Below are positions 22,784-33,345 of a stretch of 64,000 bases of DNA, in pieces. The notes below the pieces were generated by a model that did no database searches, was not told the DNA's origin, and saw only the letters and a list, made by a program, of their open reading frames with translations. Within the stretch, counting starts at the first letter, position 1. Every line of letters begins with the position of its first letter. This DNA comes from Liquidambar formosana (Eukaryota; Streptophyta; Magnoliopsida; Saxifragales; Altingiaceae): assembly GCA_039720395.1 (NCBI GenBank), contig CM077827.1:8719991-8783990 (forward strand), read 5' to 3'. Both the position numbers and the translations under genes were made by a program.

Positions 22784-23036
22784 AATTTTTTTTTTTTTTT
22801 TTAATATATAAAAGAAAATTCATTACTAAAAAGAATTAATACATCGAGAAAAAGATACACCATATATGTTTTCTTGACAAATACTTCAAAGAGTCCTAGG
22901 AAAATTATCTTCACAGATACAATAATCAGTACAAGCTAGCAAATTTACATTCGCAACACAATCTGTAGCACGATTGGCTTGACGATAAACATGATGAAAT
23001 GAAACGTTTTCAAAGTTTCTAGAAAGTAGCTGGAAA
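22784..23036 (-). mobile_element. 5'-truncated LINE with RNase H remnant
   Basis: A minus-strand insertion with its poly(A) tail read as a T-run at 22786-22802. The flanks are near-identical: TAGCTGGTAAGG at the left and TAGCTGGAAAGG at the right. Next to the truncation point it encodes FENVSFHHVYRQANRATDCV, the end of a plant LINE RNase H domain (HVYREAN-like motif), followed by stops and 3' UTR. Flank unit A at 16150 has the empty site. Confidence 0.85.
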
Positions 23037-24179
23037 GGTTGCCCATCGACACAAATGTCTCTTCTTTATTTAGTACTCTGGATGCATCATGGGAGCCCTA
23101 ATCCTACAATGCACTAGCTAGCAGGAGACTGATTTGCAAGTACAGTACGTAGTTGTAATAGGAGGGCCGGTGGTGGAAGAAAGGACAGTACTAGTACTGG
23201 TATTAGGAGGAGTCTGGATTTGGTAGTCTATCTCAATGAAGAAAAAATTTGATAGAGAGAAGAAATGGTTTGGATAATGGTGAGGTAGAAGAGAAGCAGG
23301 TTAATTGGTTCTTGGTTAACGAAATAGTACAGATTCAGGGTAGCCTTCCAAATATTCCGCCTGCCGCTGGTGAACCTTTTAATTTCCTTAATTACCTCAG
23401 GAATGTAGCATTCATGCAGGCAACCGTGAATCCCGTAGGTTAGCTTCTGGAGATTATTAGTAGCGTCTTCATTGCCTCATCATAGTTCGAATAATCCCTT
23501 CTTTTCGGAGTAATTGAATGTCCCTAGGTGAGTTCACAAGGATGTTGAAGAAGTACACTAGAGTTGTGAAGTAAGGTGGTGTGCTTCTGTTGCATTGTTC
23601 ATAGGCGATAGCATTGCGAGATATTTTGGACATGGATTTGCTCACGGGGCAACTAGGAATCTCCAACATTTTGTTCACGAATGTGATATCTAGGTACCTA
23701 CCGGTCTTCTTCCTGAATGAAATGCCAGCGCACCTCAGCACCGTAGCATTGCTGAACCAATATGTTTTGGGCAGAATACTATTTTCATCTTCGAATGCCA
23801 AATTTAATGCGGTGTATGAAGGGCGGGTTAGGTTTGTGATGAAGCCAGAGTGATACAAAGCAAGTGAATGTGTGTCACTATACTCGCCAATTGCCTCTTT
23901 TTTTGCGCCACCCCCCCCCCCCACGACGAATATCCTTCAAATAGTTGATTGCAAGGGCCTTGAATGAAGCCTCGTCGTGGTCTGGACCTGTTAACATATA
24001 CAATCTGTAGAGCAAAAATAGCGGAAGCTGATTCTCCAGCATCAGTAAATCCAGCAAGATGACTGAGCGCATGAAGCGTGTTGAGAAGATGGGATCGTCT
24101 ACATCACCCTGGATATTCATCACAATAATCAGCTTCTCCCCAAAAATAGCGGATCAACTTAAATAATAATCATGTACAC

Positions 24180-25570
24180 TCTCGAATTTGGAAAATTTTA
24201 TATTTTTAATTTTTTTCCCGTGGTGCAAATGATAATTTTCAATCCCTTATTACACTTTTTTCACTGGTTTGTTAAATTTTCTTGGCAACTTATCCCAAAA
24301 AAAAAATAATAATAAATAAATTCTTGGCATACTATCACACCCCTCAGAAAACAGAGGTGGGGAGGGGAGAATAAACCGACCTAATTACATGTTCTAATTA
24401 GAATTTTCAAATTTTCATTGTTTTGGGCAGGGAGGGAGACGATTACCTTTTGGACGATGATGGGATTTCAAAGCCGAGTTACCCTAACAATTGGAAAGGG
24501 GAAAAGGGGTGTCCAAAACATAGCCAACGATATCAAGTCACTTATGCAATGTCCAAAGAAAATTAATTAAATGAAATACAATAAGAGAATCTAAATAAGA
24601 GAGTGGTTTCATGGAACTGCTGTGGATGCCTAAAACTAATAATATCAAGACACTTTTTTCACTTCCGGTCCACAATTCCACAAGTTGTGAGATTCAAAGC
24701 TTTGTTTGAAATGATTTGAGTGTCATTTATTAATTAGCCCTGGTATCGGACGCAATTCTATCGTGACAGGTCCATGTTTGATCTCCTCAACCCTCTTCAT
24801 ATAATTTTGCCAATCATTATTACGTACTTTATTTTGGGAGAAAGACCACTGTACATGGGTAAATGAATTAAATTTAAATCATGCTTTTCTATAAGCAACG
24901 ATAAAAAAATTATAAAATAAAAATGGAGATCAACTTTTTTTTCTTCTTTCTCTTTCTCAACACAAAGGGAAAATATTAGTTAAGTTTTATTTAATAAGGA
25001 GAAAATAGAATAGTCTAATAGGATTTGAGCGAGGTAAAAAAAAAAAAATACCAAAATGTTATAATGGACATTTGACTCTAAACTTCCTCTTTTTGGAATT
25101 AAAATTCATTTTTACCACTTCAAAAAGAATAGAAAAGTTGGCAAATGTGACGAGTGATATGACGTCTCGAGGTGGCAGATGTGCCCTGTAATCTACTACC
25201 TTGTCACATTGCCTATCCTGATGTCAGACTTCGGGTTGTCCAAGGTATGATTATACTTGGTCGCATCATAGCGTACATCTTCGAACACACTAGCTTGTGT
25301 GTAAGGACATGTGGTTCTCATCTAAATCCCCCAAGTTGGCTTGAAGGCAAGAAGGGTTACCTCCAAGTGGCCTAAGGATCCCTTTCCACCTTGCAATCCC
25401 TCTCTTGCCACCAAGCTAGGATCTCGAGCATCCCCATTCTTGCGAGGTCAACATATCGTGACCTCACCTCTAGGGCACCGAGCTTGATAAGTGGAGTTCC
25501 CTGGGCACTACCTTCGATCCAAGTAAGCATCAAACATTAGGGTGCAGAGCTCACTCTTGTCTTGAGGGAG
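24180..25570. other. Intron of DUF247 copy 2; unassigned insert
   Basis: This part of the intron does not match the copy 1 intron. From about 25130 the sequence becomes GC-richer (CGTCTCGAGGTGGCAGATGTG), which suggests a decayed retroelement that continues to about 26430, where similarity to copy 1 (AAAACCAAACTTATGTGG) resumes. No reading frame is recognised. Confidence 0.4.
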
Positions 25571-25575
25571 TCTAG

Positions 25576-25973
25576 TGTCATGGATCTTTGTCACACATTG
25601 GATAAGCACTGGGAGAGTCTTGGGCATATAAGTGGGAAGGATAACTCCACCTAATAGGTTAGCCTTTTAGGTTGGAGACCCGACCCGTGATAAGTGGTAT
25701 TAGAACAAACCTGGTCCTTTATCCAATGTCGCGCCAAGCGCCTGACCCACGGGATACTGAGGGCGTATATGACTCGTGAGGGGTACGGGGTGTGTACAGG
25801 TAAGCAGGGTGGACCTAACCACGACGAGGTCGTCGTGTAGGTTGGGTGGAGGAGAATGTCATGGATCTCTATCCCACATCGGATAGGCACTGGAAGAGTC
25901 TTGGGCATATAAATGAGAAAGGCAAGTCCACTTAATGCGCTGGCATTTTGGGTTGAAAACCCGACCCGTGACA
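25576..25973 (+). mobile_element. TRIM retrotransposon, complete
   Basis: A 398-bp terminal-repeat retrotransposon in miniature. LTRs of 117 bp lie at 25576-25692 and 25857-25973 (TGTCATGGATC...GACCCGTGAYA). A primer-binding site TGGTATTAGAAC, near-complementary to initiator tRNA-Met, begins two bases after the left LTR. A purine tract GGGTGGAGGAGAA precedes the right LTR. The flanks share CTAG. It carries no genes and would depend on another element for mobilisation. Confidence 0.9.
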
Positions 25974-26699
25974 CTAGGCTAGGTCATAGTTTGCATTGCC
26001 CCCTCCTCGAGGTCTAAGGTCTGGGCCCAACGAGCAGGCCTGTTACTTGGTCCTATTTAGCCAATATTCCTCTTTTTACCTGGTAAGTGAGGTTCATAAT
26101 GTCTTGTGACACACACATGACTTCGAGGGCCACACATCATTGTTCTATTTGTTGGGCTCTCAAAGGGGTTTGACCAAGTCAATGGGTTGCGCTTTAGCAC
26201 GTGCCCCTCCATGGTACTGCCATGTGGCAGTTCCCGATTGGTTAAAATAATCATGTATCTATAAGCTATAACCTATTTGAAAGGGTGTCTTTGTAACTCT
26301 TGCCGCTCTCTAATATGGCTCTCAGGATTAGCCGAAGTAAGAAACAGCTCCTCTCTCTATTCTTTATTGATTCTTTCAATTTATTCTTACTATCATCTGT
26401 TTTTTGATATTCTTCGGATTGGGTTTTGGTTCCAAAACCAAACTTATGTGGTTTGTTAACCGACCTAAAGTTGGGTTGAGCATAGCTCTGACGTAAATTT
26501 TGGCTTTACTTGTTTATTAATTAATTATTTATTTATTTTGTGAACAGCTATTTTAAAGGCATAAAGTATTAAATTCATATATGAATGTAGGAATGTAATT
26601 TTTGGCTTCTGTTTTTTTTTTATATATTCAAACCTTTGGTCCACCTAATTTCTTGAAATACAGATATCATAGATAAGATCACTACATACTTTGCGCAAG

Positions 26700-26825
26700 T
26701 TTTTTTTTTCTTTTTGATCAACAAAGAAAAATTATATATTAATAAAAGATCACTTCTTAGCAAGGAGCTAAGAAGAGAGAGTTACATAAAGAAATAAACT
26801 CACAACCAACCCAAAACCTTTGTTA
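26700..26825 (-). mobile_element. Short LINE or other retroposon tail
   Basis: Extra sequence relative to the copy 1 intron, beginning with a T-run at 26700-26713 followed by TTGATCAACAAAGAAAA and ending before GTTAATGCTCAAGATAAAC. It looks like the 3' end of a poly(A) retroposon on the minus strand; the class is inferred from the tail only. Confidence 0.5.
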
Positions 26826-28032
26826 ATGCTCAAGATAAACTTGATCCGTGGTTGGCCAAGAGGAAGTAAAAAGTCGAATTCAAGACCTTTCATTTCTTGA
26901 AGCATAAATCTCAAACACTATGGGTCCACCTCTTGAGGTTCTACATATTTTTTAGTTAATATACTTCCTGGAGATTTGTATTGAATATGCATGAAGTATA
27001 TGCTTGTCATTTTTATTAGATTTTTCAAAATGACCTAAATAGTTGCTATGATCCGTTTCCTACTTCATGTGATCTGACTTTAATAAATTTACTAAAACAT
27101 TTCTATATGCCAAAATTGCAGGAAATTTTCAGAACAAATAATTTTCCTTCTTTAGTATAGTTTTGATACAAAAGTCTCTCAATTTATTTAACATATATAT
27201 TTTTTACTGATATGGGTCGATACTGCATGGGGTACTGTACAAAGGGTGCTTTATATATATAGCACAGCCCTTTGCGGCATTATATAGGTATTTTGCAGTT
27301 GTGTAACAAACATTAATTGGGTCGCTGAAAGACACAAGAAAAGAATTTATGGACATACCCGTCGAGTGTACAATCGTACTCAACAATGAAGCAAGCGTCA
27401 AGTAGCATCATCTGCACAAACTCATCGCTGCTCAAAGCATCAAATTTCTGTGTGTAGCATTCTCTGGTTCTCGCCTCCAATTCCTTCATGGCTCTTTCAA
27501 GGCCATCCAACGTCACATTTTGCACTCGCCAATTCTGCACTGAACTGTCGACGGTGTTCGTTTTGTGAGTCATGGGGTCCAAAATGCCATAGAGAAATCG
27601 CAATTTGTGTTGTTCAATGGCTTGCAACTTTGGATTGTTACGATGAAATGGGCCTATGGAGACAATCTCTGGGATGTAGTTATCTTCATCAATTTTGCGC
27701 ATGCTTGGGGGAACTCGGGATATACTACATCTTTCACTTTCGCAAGAGTTGTGAAGATGCTCTTCCCGTAGATGATTGGGTATGTAAATGACCCATTTCG
27801 GTGGTGATGATGTTGGTGGCTGGGTCGAGCTTGATCCTTCCTCATGATTTACATTGATAGGTTCCATTTCCCTGAGAGAGATCAGCCGGCTAAGCTATTT
27901 AGATTTTAATTAATTGCCAAAAGAGAAAATTAGAGCCCCCTTAAATATGCCACGAACAGCAAGAAAACTAATTAATGAAGTCGACTTGAACCCCTATTCT
28001 AATTCCTTCCCCTTCTTTCTTCTTCTTCTTGT

Positions 28033-28150
28033 TCTTCTTCTTTTTTTTTTTTTTTTTTTTTTTTTTGGGTACATTAGAAGTAATTCGAACCCCTAACGTC
28101 TTTACCTTTTACTTCATCCTCCCTCACCAATAAGCTAACCCTAGTAGCTT
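28033..28150 (-). mobile_element. tRNA-derived SINE, minus strand
   Basis: Read on the minus strand: TTAGCTTATTGGTGAGGGA (A-box-like), then GGGGTTCGAATTAC (B-box-like) and a poly(A) tail, seen as a T-run at 28041-28066. Same family as 9108-9225. Confidence 0.7.
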
Positions 28151-28404
28151 CATGTTGAACCCCCCTTCACCCCGGCCTAACTCCGCCCTTGATATAATAA
28201 TTGAGGAAACAATTCTCATGGTGATAGTACGTGGTAAACCATGAACCACTCCCATAGTAAAAACGGAGTTTAAGGTTTTATAGACCATGTGTAAGTTCCC
28301 CACCCCGCGCCCTCCGTGCATGATTATATCTATAGTTTACTAGCTAGATGTATTAGTAAATTTAAACACAAAGGAAAAAAAAAATCAAATTTAGGAGATG
28401 TAAG
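28151..28404. other. No gene seen
   Basis: Unique spacer. The antisense frame at 28124-28321 has no recognisable similarity. Confidence 0.4.
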
Positions 28405-28725
28405 AACATTTCCAATGAGATTGCTAAATGAGGTGTTAACGTTATAATTTGGCACCAAAAAACAAATAATAATGATAATAATAATAATATTTACTCAATA
28501 ACTCCAATGGCCGAGTGCCAATTGTAGCAATGCCAAAAGTTGTGCTAAATATGCCATAACTTTTGGCATTTGACACCAGAATAAAATGATAAGATAATAT
28601 TTACTCCATCAAAAGCAAATGCAATGCAAGTCACATGAGTAAAATAAAAGCATTAGCACCCCATTTGACAATCTTTCATTGGAGCATTGAGTGGGTATGC
28701 CAAAATATAATATTTTAGCACTATA
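28405..28725. mobile_element. MITE-like element with imperfect TIRs
   Basis: Near its two ends lie ACATTTCCAATGAGATTG and CAATCTTTCATTGGAGCATT, an imperfect inverted pair. An AATAATAATAAT microsatellite occurs inside. The superfamily and exact borders are unresolved. Confidence 0.5.
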
Positions 28726-28728
28726 AGA

Positions 28729-29023
28729 GCATCTCCAACCATGAGGCATATGGTGAGGGCGAAGCTATTTTTTGTCTCTTGCATGTGTGAAAAGTAGGTA
28801 CTCCAGACAGATGATGCATTTGGTAAAAGCAAATATAGCTTGAAATAAATCTTGAACTATATTTGACCTTAGAAATAGTTGGAGGTGTAGGGATAGATGG
28901 GTGAAGCAAAAAATTGGTCACATGCATTAGAGCAATTACATTTTTCATGTAATGCATTTTTACTATAGCAATGCAAAAAATGCATATAACTCACCTAAAT
29001 TCCTCACATGGTTGGAGATGCTC
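28729..29023. mobile_element. MITE with GAGCATCTCCAACCATG termini
   Basis: GAGCATCTCCAACCATG at the left is matched by its complement CATGGTTGGAGATGCTC at the right, a perfect 17-bp TIR. No coding capacity. The target duplication is not clear, so the superfamily is left open. Confidence 0.75.
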
Positions 29024-29664
29024 CAACTATTCCACAATCATTTTTTTATAAGGTACACCTTATGTAACTTTGCATAGGCTGTTCAGTTGCATAGGGTGAT
29101 CTCAAAACTCTACTTGTAATTTATATTTTTAACTTGTGATTCGTATTTTTTGGAAAAAAAAAAAAAAAAAAAAAAAACCCGTTAGATTAGATAGCTTTCT
29201 CATTTAATTGATGTATGCAAAAAATCAAGTTGATGTAAAATTGATTGCCATTTGATCCAAAACTTATATTTTCTTAATTAATAACAATCACTTATATATT
29301 CATAGATATTTACAGATAAAGAAACTCTAAATCTCAGATTAACTTGATTTTTGATATGTATGAGTGTATGACATACATATAAAACGTATGGAATTTGACA
29401 ATTTGTTTTATAAAAGGAAAATGCTACATACAACGATCAATTGTAGCAATTAATGTAGTATGCTAAGTTGGAAGTGTTAATGACTGTCTGTTATAGAATG
29501 TCACGTCAATTGCTGACTTTTATTGTTCTATTTAGTTGCTACCTATAGCACTACCCTTTATAAAATACAAATCACAATTAAAATTTTGGAGATACACCTT
29601 ATGTAGAATAATATAAGATGCACCACCTTATAATAAAAGATAAAGGGTAAACGAGTTATTGGAG
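29024..29664. other. No gene seen
   Basis: AT-rich spacer with a long A-run near 29154-29177 and several TACACCTTATGTA phrases. Nothing recognisable. Confidence 0.4.
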
Positions 29665-29765
29665 CTAGTCTAACCATGAGGAAGGATGATTAAAAAAAAG
29701 GGGTAAAAATAGGATAAGTTAAAGATTCAAATTCCTCCCAATGTATCAAAAATAAAAATAAAAAT
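29665..29765 (+). mobile_element. Degenerate SINE copy
   Basis: Has the layout of 9108-9225: a decayed A-box region, AAAGATTCAAATTCCTCC as a B-box-like segment and an AAAATA-rich tail. Diverged, so low confidence. Confidence 0.4.
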
Positions 29766-29919
29766 AAAACGAAGAGATAAAGGGCAAAGGGGATTGGTAG
29801 AGATGGCGATGATCTGAAGACAGAATATTTGGCCAACGTTCGGAAAAGATATTTTCCACCTAATTCAATCTGGACCGTTTAAAACGATCGTTCGCTCACG
29901 GACAGTCAAAGGACATATC

Positions 29920-30100
29920 GTTGTGACATGGGGTCTCCTGTCATTAGCCTCATGGAAAGTAAAAGGTCAAAAGCGAAAAGTAGAAAGAAAAAAATAAAAT
30001 GCCCAAAGTCTCCGAAAGGCAGATGAGCGGGCCAAGGACATACGGTTGTGACAGGGGGTCCACTCTCATTAGTCTCATAGAAAGCAAAAAGTAAAAGGCC
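29920..30100. repeat. Imperfect tandem duplication, about 120-bp unit
   Basis: GTGACATGGGGTCTCCTGTCATTAGCCTCATGGAAAGTAAAAGG is repeated as GTGACAGGGGGTCCACTCTCATTAGTCTCATAGAAAGC. The antisense frames at 29906-30168 repeat for the same reason and are not genes. Confidence 0.75.
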
Positions 30101-30339
30101 AAAAGTAGAAACAGTCTCTCCCACTCCCTCTCCCTCCACTCGTTCTCAACCGGAACAGTCTCCCCCACTCTCTCTCTCTCTCTCTTCTCTTCTCAATCAC
30201 CACGATGGCTCGTTGAGGAAAACCTCGCCGGCTAATCTCATAAAAACAGCCCCTGTTTTTAAACAAACACTTGAGGGTAGCTCCCGGAGAGAGGAAAGGA
30301 GAGAAGAGAGGCTGGGGTGGGGTTGGTTTCCTTGAACGT
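30101..30339. other. CT-rich tract, no gene
   Basis: Pyrimidine-rich run with CTCTCTCTCTCT at about 30168-30183, followed by GA-rich sequence at 30285-30310. It resembles a plant 5' UTR or promoter, but no reading frame follows it. Confidence 0.4.
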
Positions 30340-30789
30340 TAGACTCTGTTCTTCCAACATGAATGATGGAACAGATTGAGAACTGAACTTCAACTGGTTT
30401 GGGTGATAATCACTACCAAGATCTTGTGTTTAGACCTTTAAACAAACACTTGGAGACCTCAAATAATTACAAAGAGAAACATGTATTACTTTTTGTTCCT
30501 GAGTGAAGTCCGACCATTCCAAAACCAGTCAAATAACAACCCAAAACATTAACCAATTATTCCATCAAATCCATAAGCACATCACAGAAAACCACGATTC
30601 CACGAATACTATATTGCACAAACTCAAGAGCATGGAAAACAACACAAATTGTAATTCAAACATGATTTCGCTATACACAAGTTCAAAACAAGCTCACCCC
30701 GAACAATGAAAAATAAATAAATAAATAAATAATCAGAAAAACAAATTAAAGAACTGGAAAGGATAAAATAAATAATAAATGCTTCTTAC
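30340..30789 (-). repeat. Segment paralogous to 54620-55065
   Basis: Shares ACCAAGATCTTGTGTTTAGACC, CCAAAACCAGTCAA, CTATATTGCAC and TTCAAACATGATTTCG in the same order with 54620-55065, and a shorter part with 12570-12660. If the adjacent first exon is real, this is the start of its first intron. Confidence 0.75.
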
Positions 30790-30890
30790 TTTGCCATTGA
30801 TGAGGCTCTTGTCCCAGGTGTGGAGAGAGAGAAGATGGTGATGCAGTTGAGTAAAATGCAGAGAAAGAGAAACGAGTGGAAAGTACTCAT
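30790..30890 (-). CDS. Possible first exon encoding a signal peptide
   Basis: On the minus strand TTGCCACCATGAG gives a good start context. The frame begins MSTFHSFLFLCILLNCITIF and continues SLSTPGTRASSMAK, a classical secretory signal peptide (hydrophobic core at residues 4-21, possible cleavage after TRA), and meets GTAAGAAG, a donor-like sequence. Without splicing it ends in TAA after 34 codons. The paralogous site near 55085 keeps the donor (CATCAATGTCAAAGTAAG) but not this start. No following exon was found, so it may be the abandoned 5' end of a secreted or receptor-type gene. The family is unknown. Confidence 0.35.
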
Positions 30891-31054
30891 GGTGGCAATA
30901 TCTATATGTTGTTATTCTATAAGGCAAGAAAAATAACCGGTGTCGTCCGGCTTTTTTTCGTCCCTCTCCGGTTTTTTTTCGTCCCTTCCGTCCAAAACTC
31001 TCACCCTCTCTCCCTTGGCTCTCGCTCCTCGTCAGAAACCCATACCCCTTTCTC

Positions 31055-31055
31055 C

Positions 31056-31091
<36 letters not shown>

Positions 31092-31092
31092 C
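31055..31092. repeat. CT microsatellite
   Basis: CTCTCTCT run of about 30 bases inside a pyrimidine-rich region (30950-31225). The open frames at 30876-31287 are products of this composition (Ser/Leu-rich) and are rejected as genes. Confidence 0.85.
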
Positions 31093-31243
31093 TTTTTCTC
31101 TCTTCAGCCATGCCTCTTCTCCGGTTCTCCCTCTCTCTCCTTTTCATCCGTCCCATCAGCTCAGACCTGCTCTCTCTCCCTCCTTTTGTTTTGTTTTCTC
31201 TTCTCTTCTCCTTCTCTCCCTCCTCATTTTACCTTTATTATTA

Positions 31244-32397
31244 TTTGTGTTTTTTATAGAAGTCCACTGGTTGATTTTTTGGGTTAGCATCTCGTCCATG
31301 ATAAATAAGTAAAGAATGTGAACGGTTTTGTTTCCCCTGATGGATTGTTACTTACTCCTTTACTAGCATTTCATTCAACATTAGGTCTCTCACTCTTTCT
31401 TCCTTTCTGAGGCATCTCTATATATATTGTAACAAGAAGAAGAAAGCACAGATGCCAGTTTAACCGGGCGAAGAAGCAGCTGATATCTTTCTTTGGCCAG
31501 TTTAACCCGCGAAGAAGCAGCTGATCTTTTGCTTTGGAAAGGATCACCTTCAAAGATCAGTTATTACTAATTTAGTACTGGAAATGAAAAGAAGAAATGA
31601 TGGAAACTTTCAAATTTTTTGGTCAAGGTTATGTGTTTCCAGATTGTTCTATTCGCACTCCATTTTCACTTCCCACACTCTTTGTTACATGGGAGAGTGC
31701 ATGCATCGGAAAAGTGGGAGTGGTATCACTAAAAGTTCTACTCTTATTCAATTTAAAATTTTAGAATTTTGCGTGCCCTTTTTTCTTTTACTCTTGCTTT
31801 GACTGTTATATTTTATCCATCCTTGCATGTACTGCTTTTCCTTTGTTTTCATAACAAAGAGTTCTCTAATCAAGCAACAATGATGTGGATTTAATCATAT
31901 TGATATCTTGATGACTACATTCTTTCACAAATTCTATTTTCATTTCCTCTAGAGGATGAACCTCCTTTTCACTTGTCCGCTTAACAGGAAGAGCAGCGAA
32001 TGCATTAATAGTTTCATCAATCCTCCAGCTATTATGAGATCAACTTTAATTTCTTTTCCATCTGTGAGTTCTATTGTCGTCAATTGCTTTCCATCTGTGA
32101 GTTCTATTGTCGTCAATTGCATGGAGTGAGGGAACCCATCTCAGTAAGGTTTCAGTTCTACTAACTAGTTGTTTTTGTCGAATAAGGTTTTGCATTCATT
32201 TTCTTTTAATCAAATTTTGGTGATAGTGTTTTGTTTGCCATTTTGTTTTGATAAGCATAAAAAAAGGTAGAAGGAGGCAATAAGTCGTGGTGGCAGCGTG
32301 GCCATAATAACTCCCCAACCTACCAAGGAACTAATGGCCAGAGAGGCCTAGATGGATCCACTAGAGGGGGAGCTGCATAAAAGGTGGTGGTTTGCCC
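31244..32397. repeat. DUF247 3'-flank unit, copy C (orphan)
   Basis: Homologous to 14690-15950 (GGAAGTCCACTGGTTGATTT, GCGAAGAAGCAGCTGAT twice, ACTAAAAGTTCTAC, TACCAAGGAACTAA). Similarity stops at GTGGTGGTTTGCC and no DUF247 exon follows, so the gene part was lost or never copied. Confidence 0.8.
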
Positions 32398-33164
32398 CCA
32401 ACCCACCACCTCCCCAAAAATATATATATATATATATGTCCCTAAGTTTTAGGAGAAAATCTCCCCTCATATATACTTCCTATTAAATCTCTAATTTTGA
32501 TCAGATGGTAAAAAATTTCCAATTCCTAGAAAAAAATTATGGGTCTTGCAATATAAGCCGACCCAAGTAAAACCAAAACATTAGACGACTGACGTGTCTT
32601 TATGCAAAATAACGTGTGTGAATAACACTGTCAAACAAACTTCAACCCCCATGAGGATTTGACTTAAATACCCCTTTTCCATTCCAAAACAATCAAACCA
32701 AAACACAGTCATTTTGCCGCTGATCACTGCATCATGAAAATGCCAATTGATCCAACAAGTAGACACCAAAAAAAAAACAAAAAAAAAAAGGATAAGATGA
32801 AGAGGAAGAAGAAGAACCAAACAATGAGTTGATTTTGTGAAAAATCAAGGTAAAAACCACTTCCAAAGCATTAATCTCTTCTCTCTCCTATTTCTGCAAC
32901 TCCACCCCTTCTTTCTCTATACCCACAAACAAATCCATACTCACTCTCCCTTTACAAAAAAGAGGAAGACACTGCCATGCCCTAATCAAATAAACTTCAT
33001 TTTTTAAAGAAAAACTTGTTAGATCCAACCAACATCACACAAAAAAATAAAAATAAAAAAAAATAAAGAAAAGAAAGAAAGATGAAGAAGAAGAAGAATA
33101 CCAACAAAACTACTTTTTTGGATTTTAACTTTAAAAACCCTTTTTTTTTTTTCAAAAAAAAAAA
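32398..33164. other. No gene seen
   Basis: AT-rich with a TA microsatellite near 32420, A-runs near 32768-32790, and a purine-rich GAAGAAGAAGAAG tract at 33085-33100. The antisense frame 32581-32820 is not recognised. Confidence 0.4.
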
Positions 33165-33310
33165 AAAACCTCGCTAACTTTATGAAAACCTAGTTAACTT
33201 TAAAAACAAAATCTAGTTTACTTTATAAAAACCTAGCTAACTTTACAAAAAAACCTAACCAACTTTACAAAAATCTAGTTAACTTTACGGCAAAAAAAAA
33301 ACCTAGTTCT
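33165..33310. repeat. Degenerate minisatellite (AAACCTAGTTAACTTTA)
   Basis: Six or so units of about 20-27 bp, each an A-run plus CCTAGYTAACTTTA. It abuts the solo LTR. Confidence 0.8.
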
Positions 33311-33345
33311 TTTCTTTCTTTTTTCGACAAGCTTTAAGTGCTAGT

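Larger units (their letters stand above)
21157..23234. repeat. DUF247 3'-flank unit, copy B (interrupted)
   Basis: Homologous to 14400-16335 in the same position relative to a DUF247 gene (3' of copy 2). It is interrupted by a hAT-like element (21625-22419), a roughly 190-bp segment of unknown origin (about 22466-22660) and a LINE tail (22784-23036), and lacks part of the middle of copy A. Confidence 0.8.
23235..27867 (-). pseudogene. DUF247 (UPF0481) pseudogene, copy 2
   Basis: Full-span duplicate of copy 1. Exon 1 starts at 27867 and keeps ISRVPPSMR, VSIGPFHRNNPKLQ and LSSDEFVQMMLLDACF. Small deletions at its end remove the CACAAG|GT donor present in copies 1 and 3, so reading runs on into intron sequence. 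Exon 2 (from about 24138) keeps ENQLPLFLL, but the frame shifts at a C/G homopolymer near 23908-23920. After resuming (RCAGISFRKK, LEIP, RNAIAYEQC) it shifts again near 23475-23485, giving an early TGA. The downstream C-terminal segment is still recognisable to about 23235. The intron is about 3.2 kb and holds a TRIM and a LINE tail. No functional product is expected. Confidence 0.85.

Noticed and set aside
30876..31287. Ser/Leu-rich frames of 115-127 codons
   Set aside because: They come from a pyrimidine-rich tract and CT microsatellite; two frames are open at once with the same composition.
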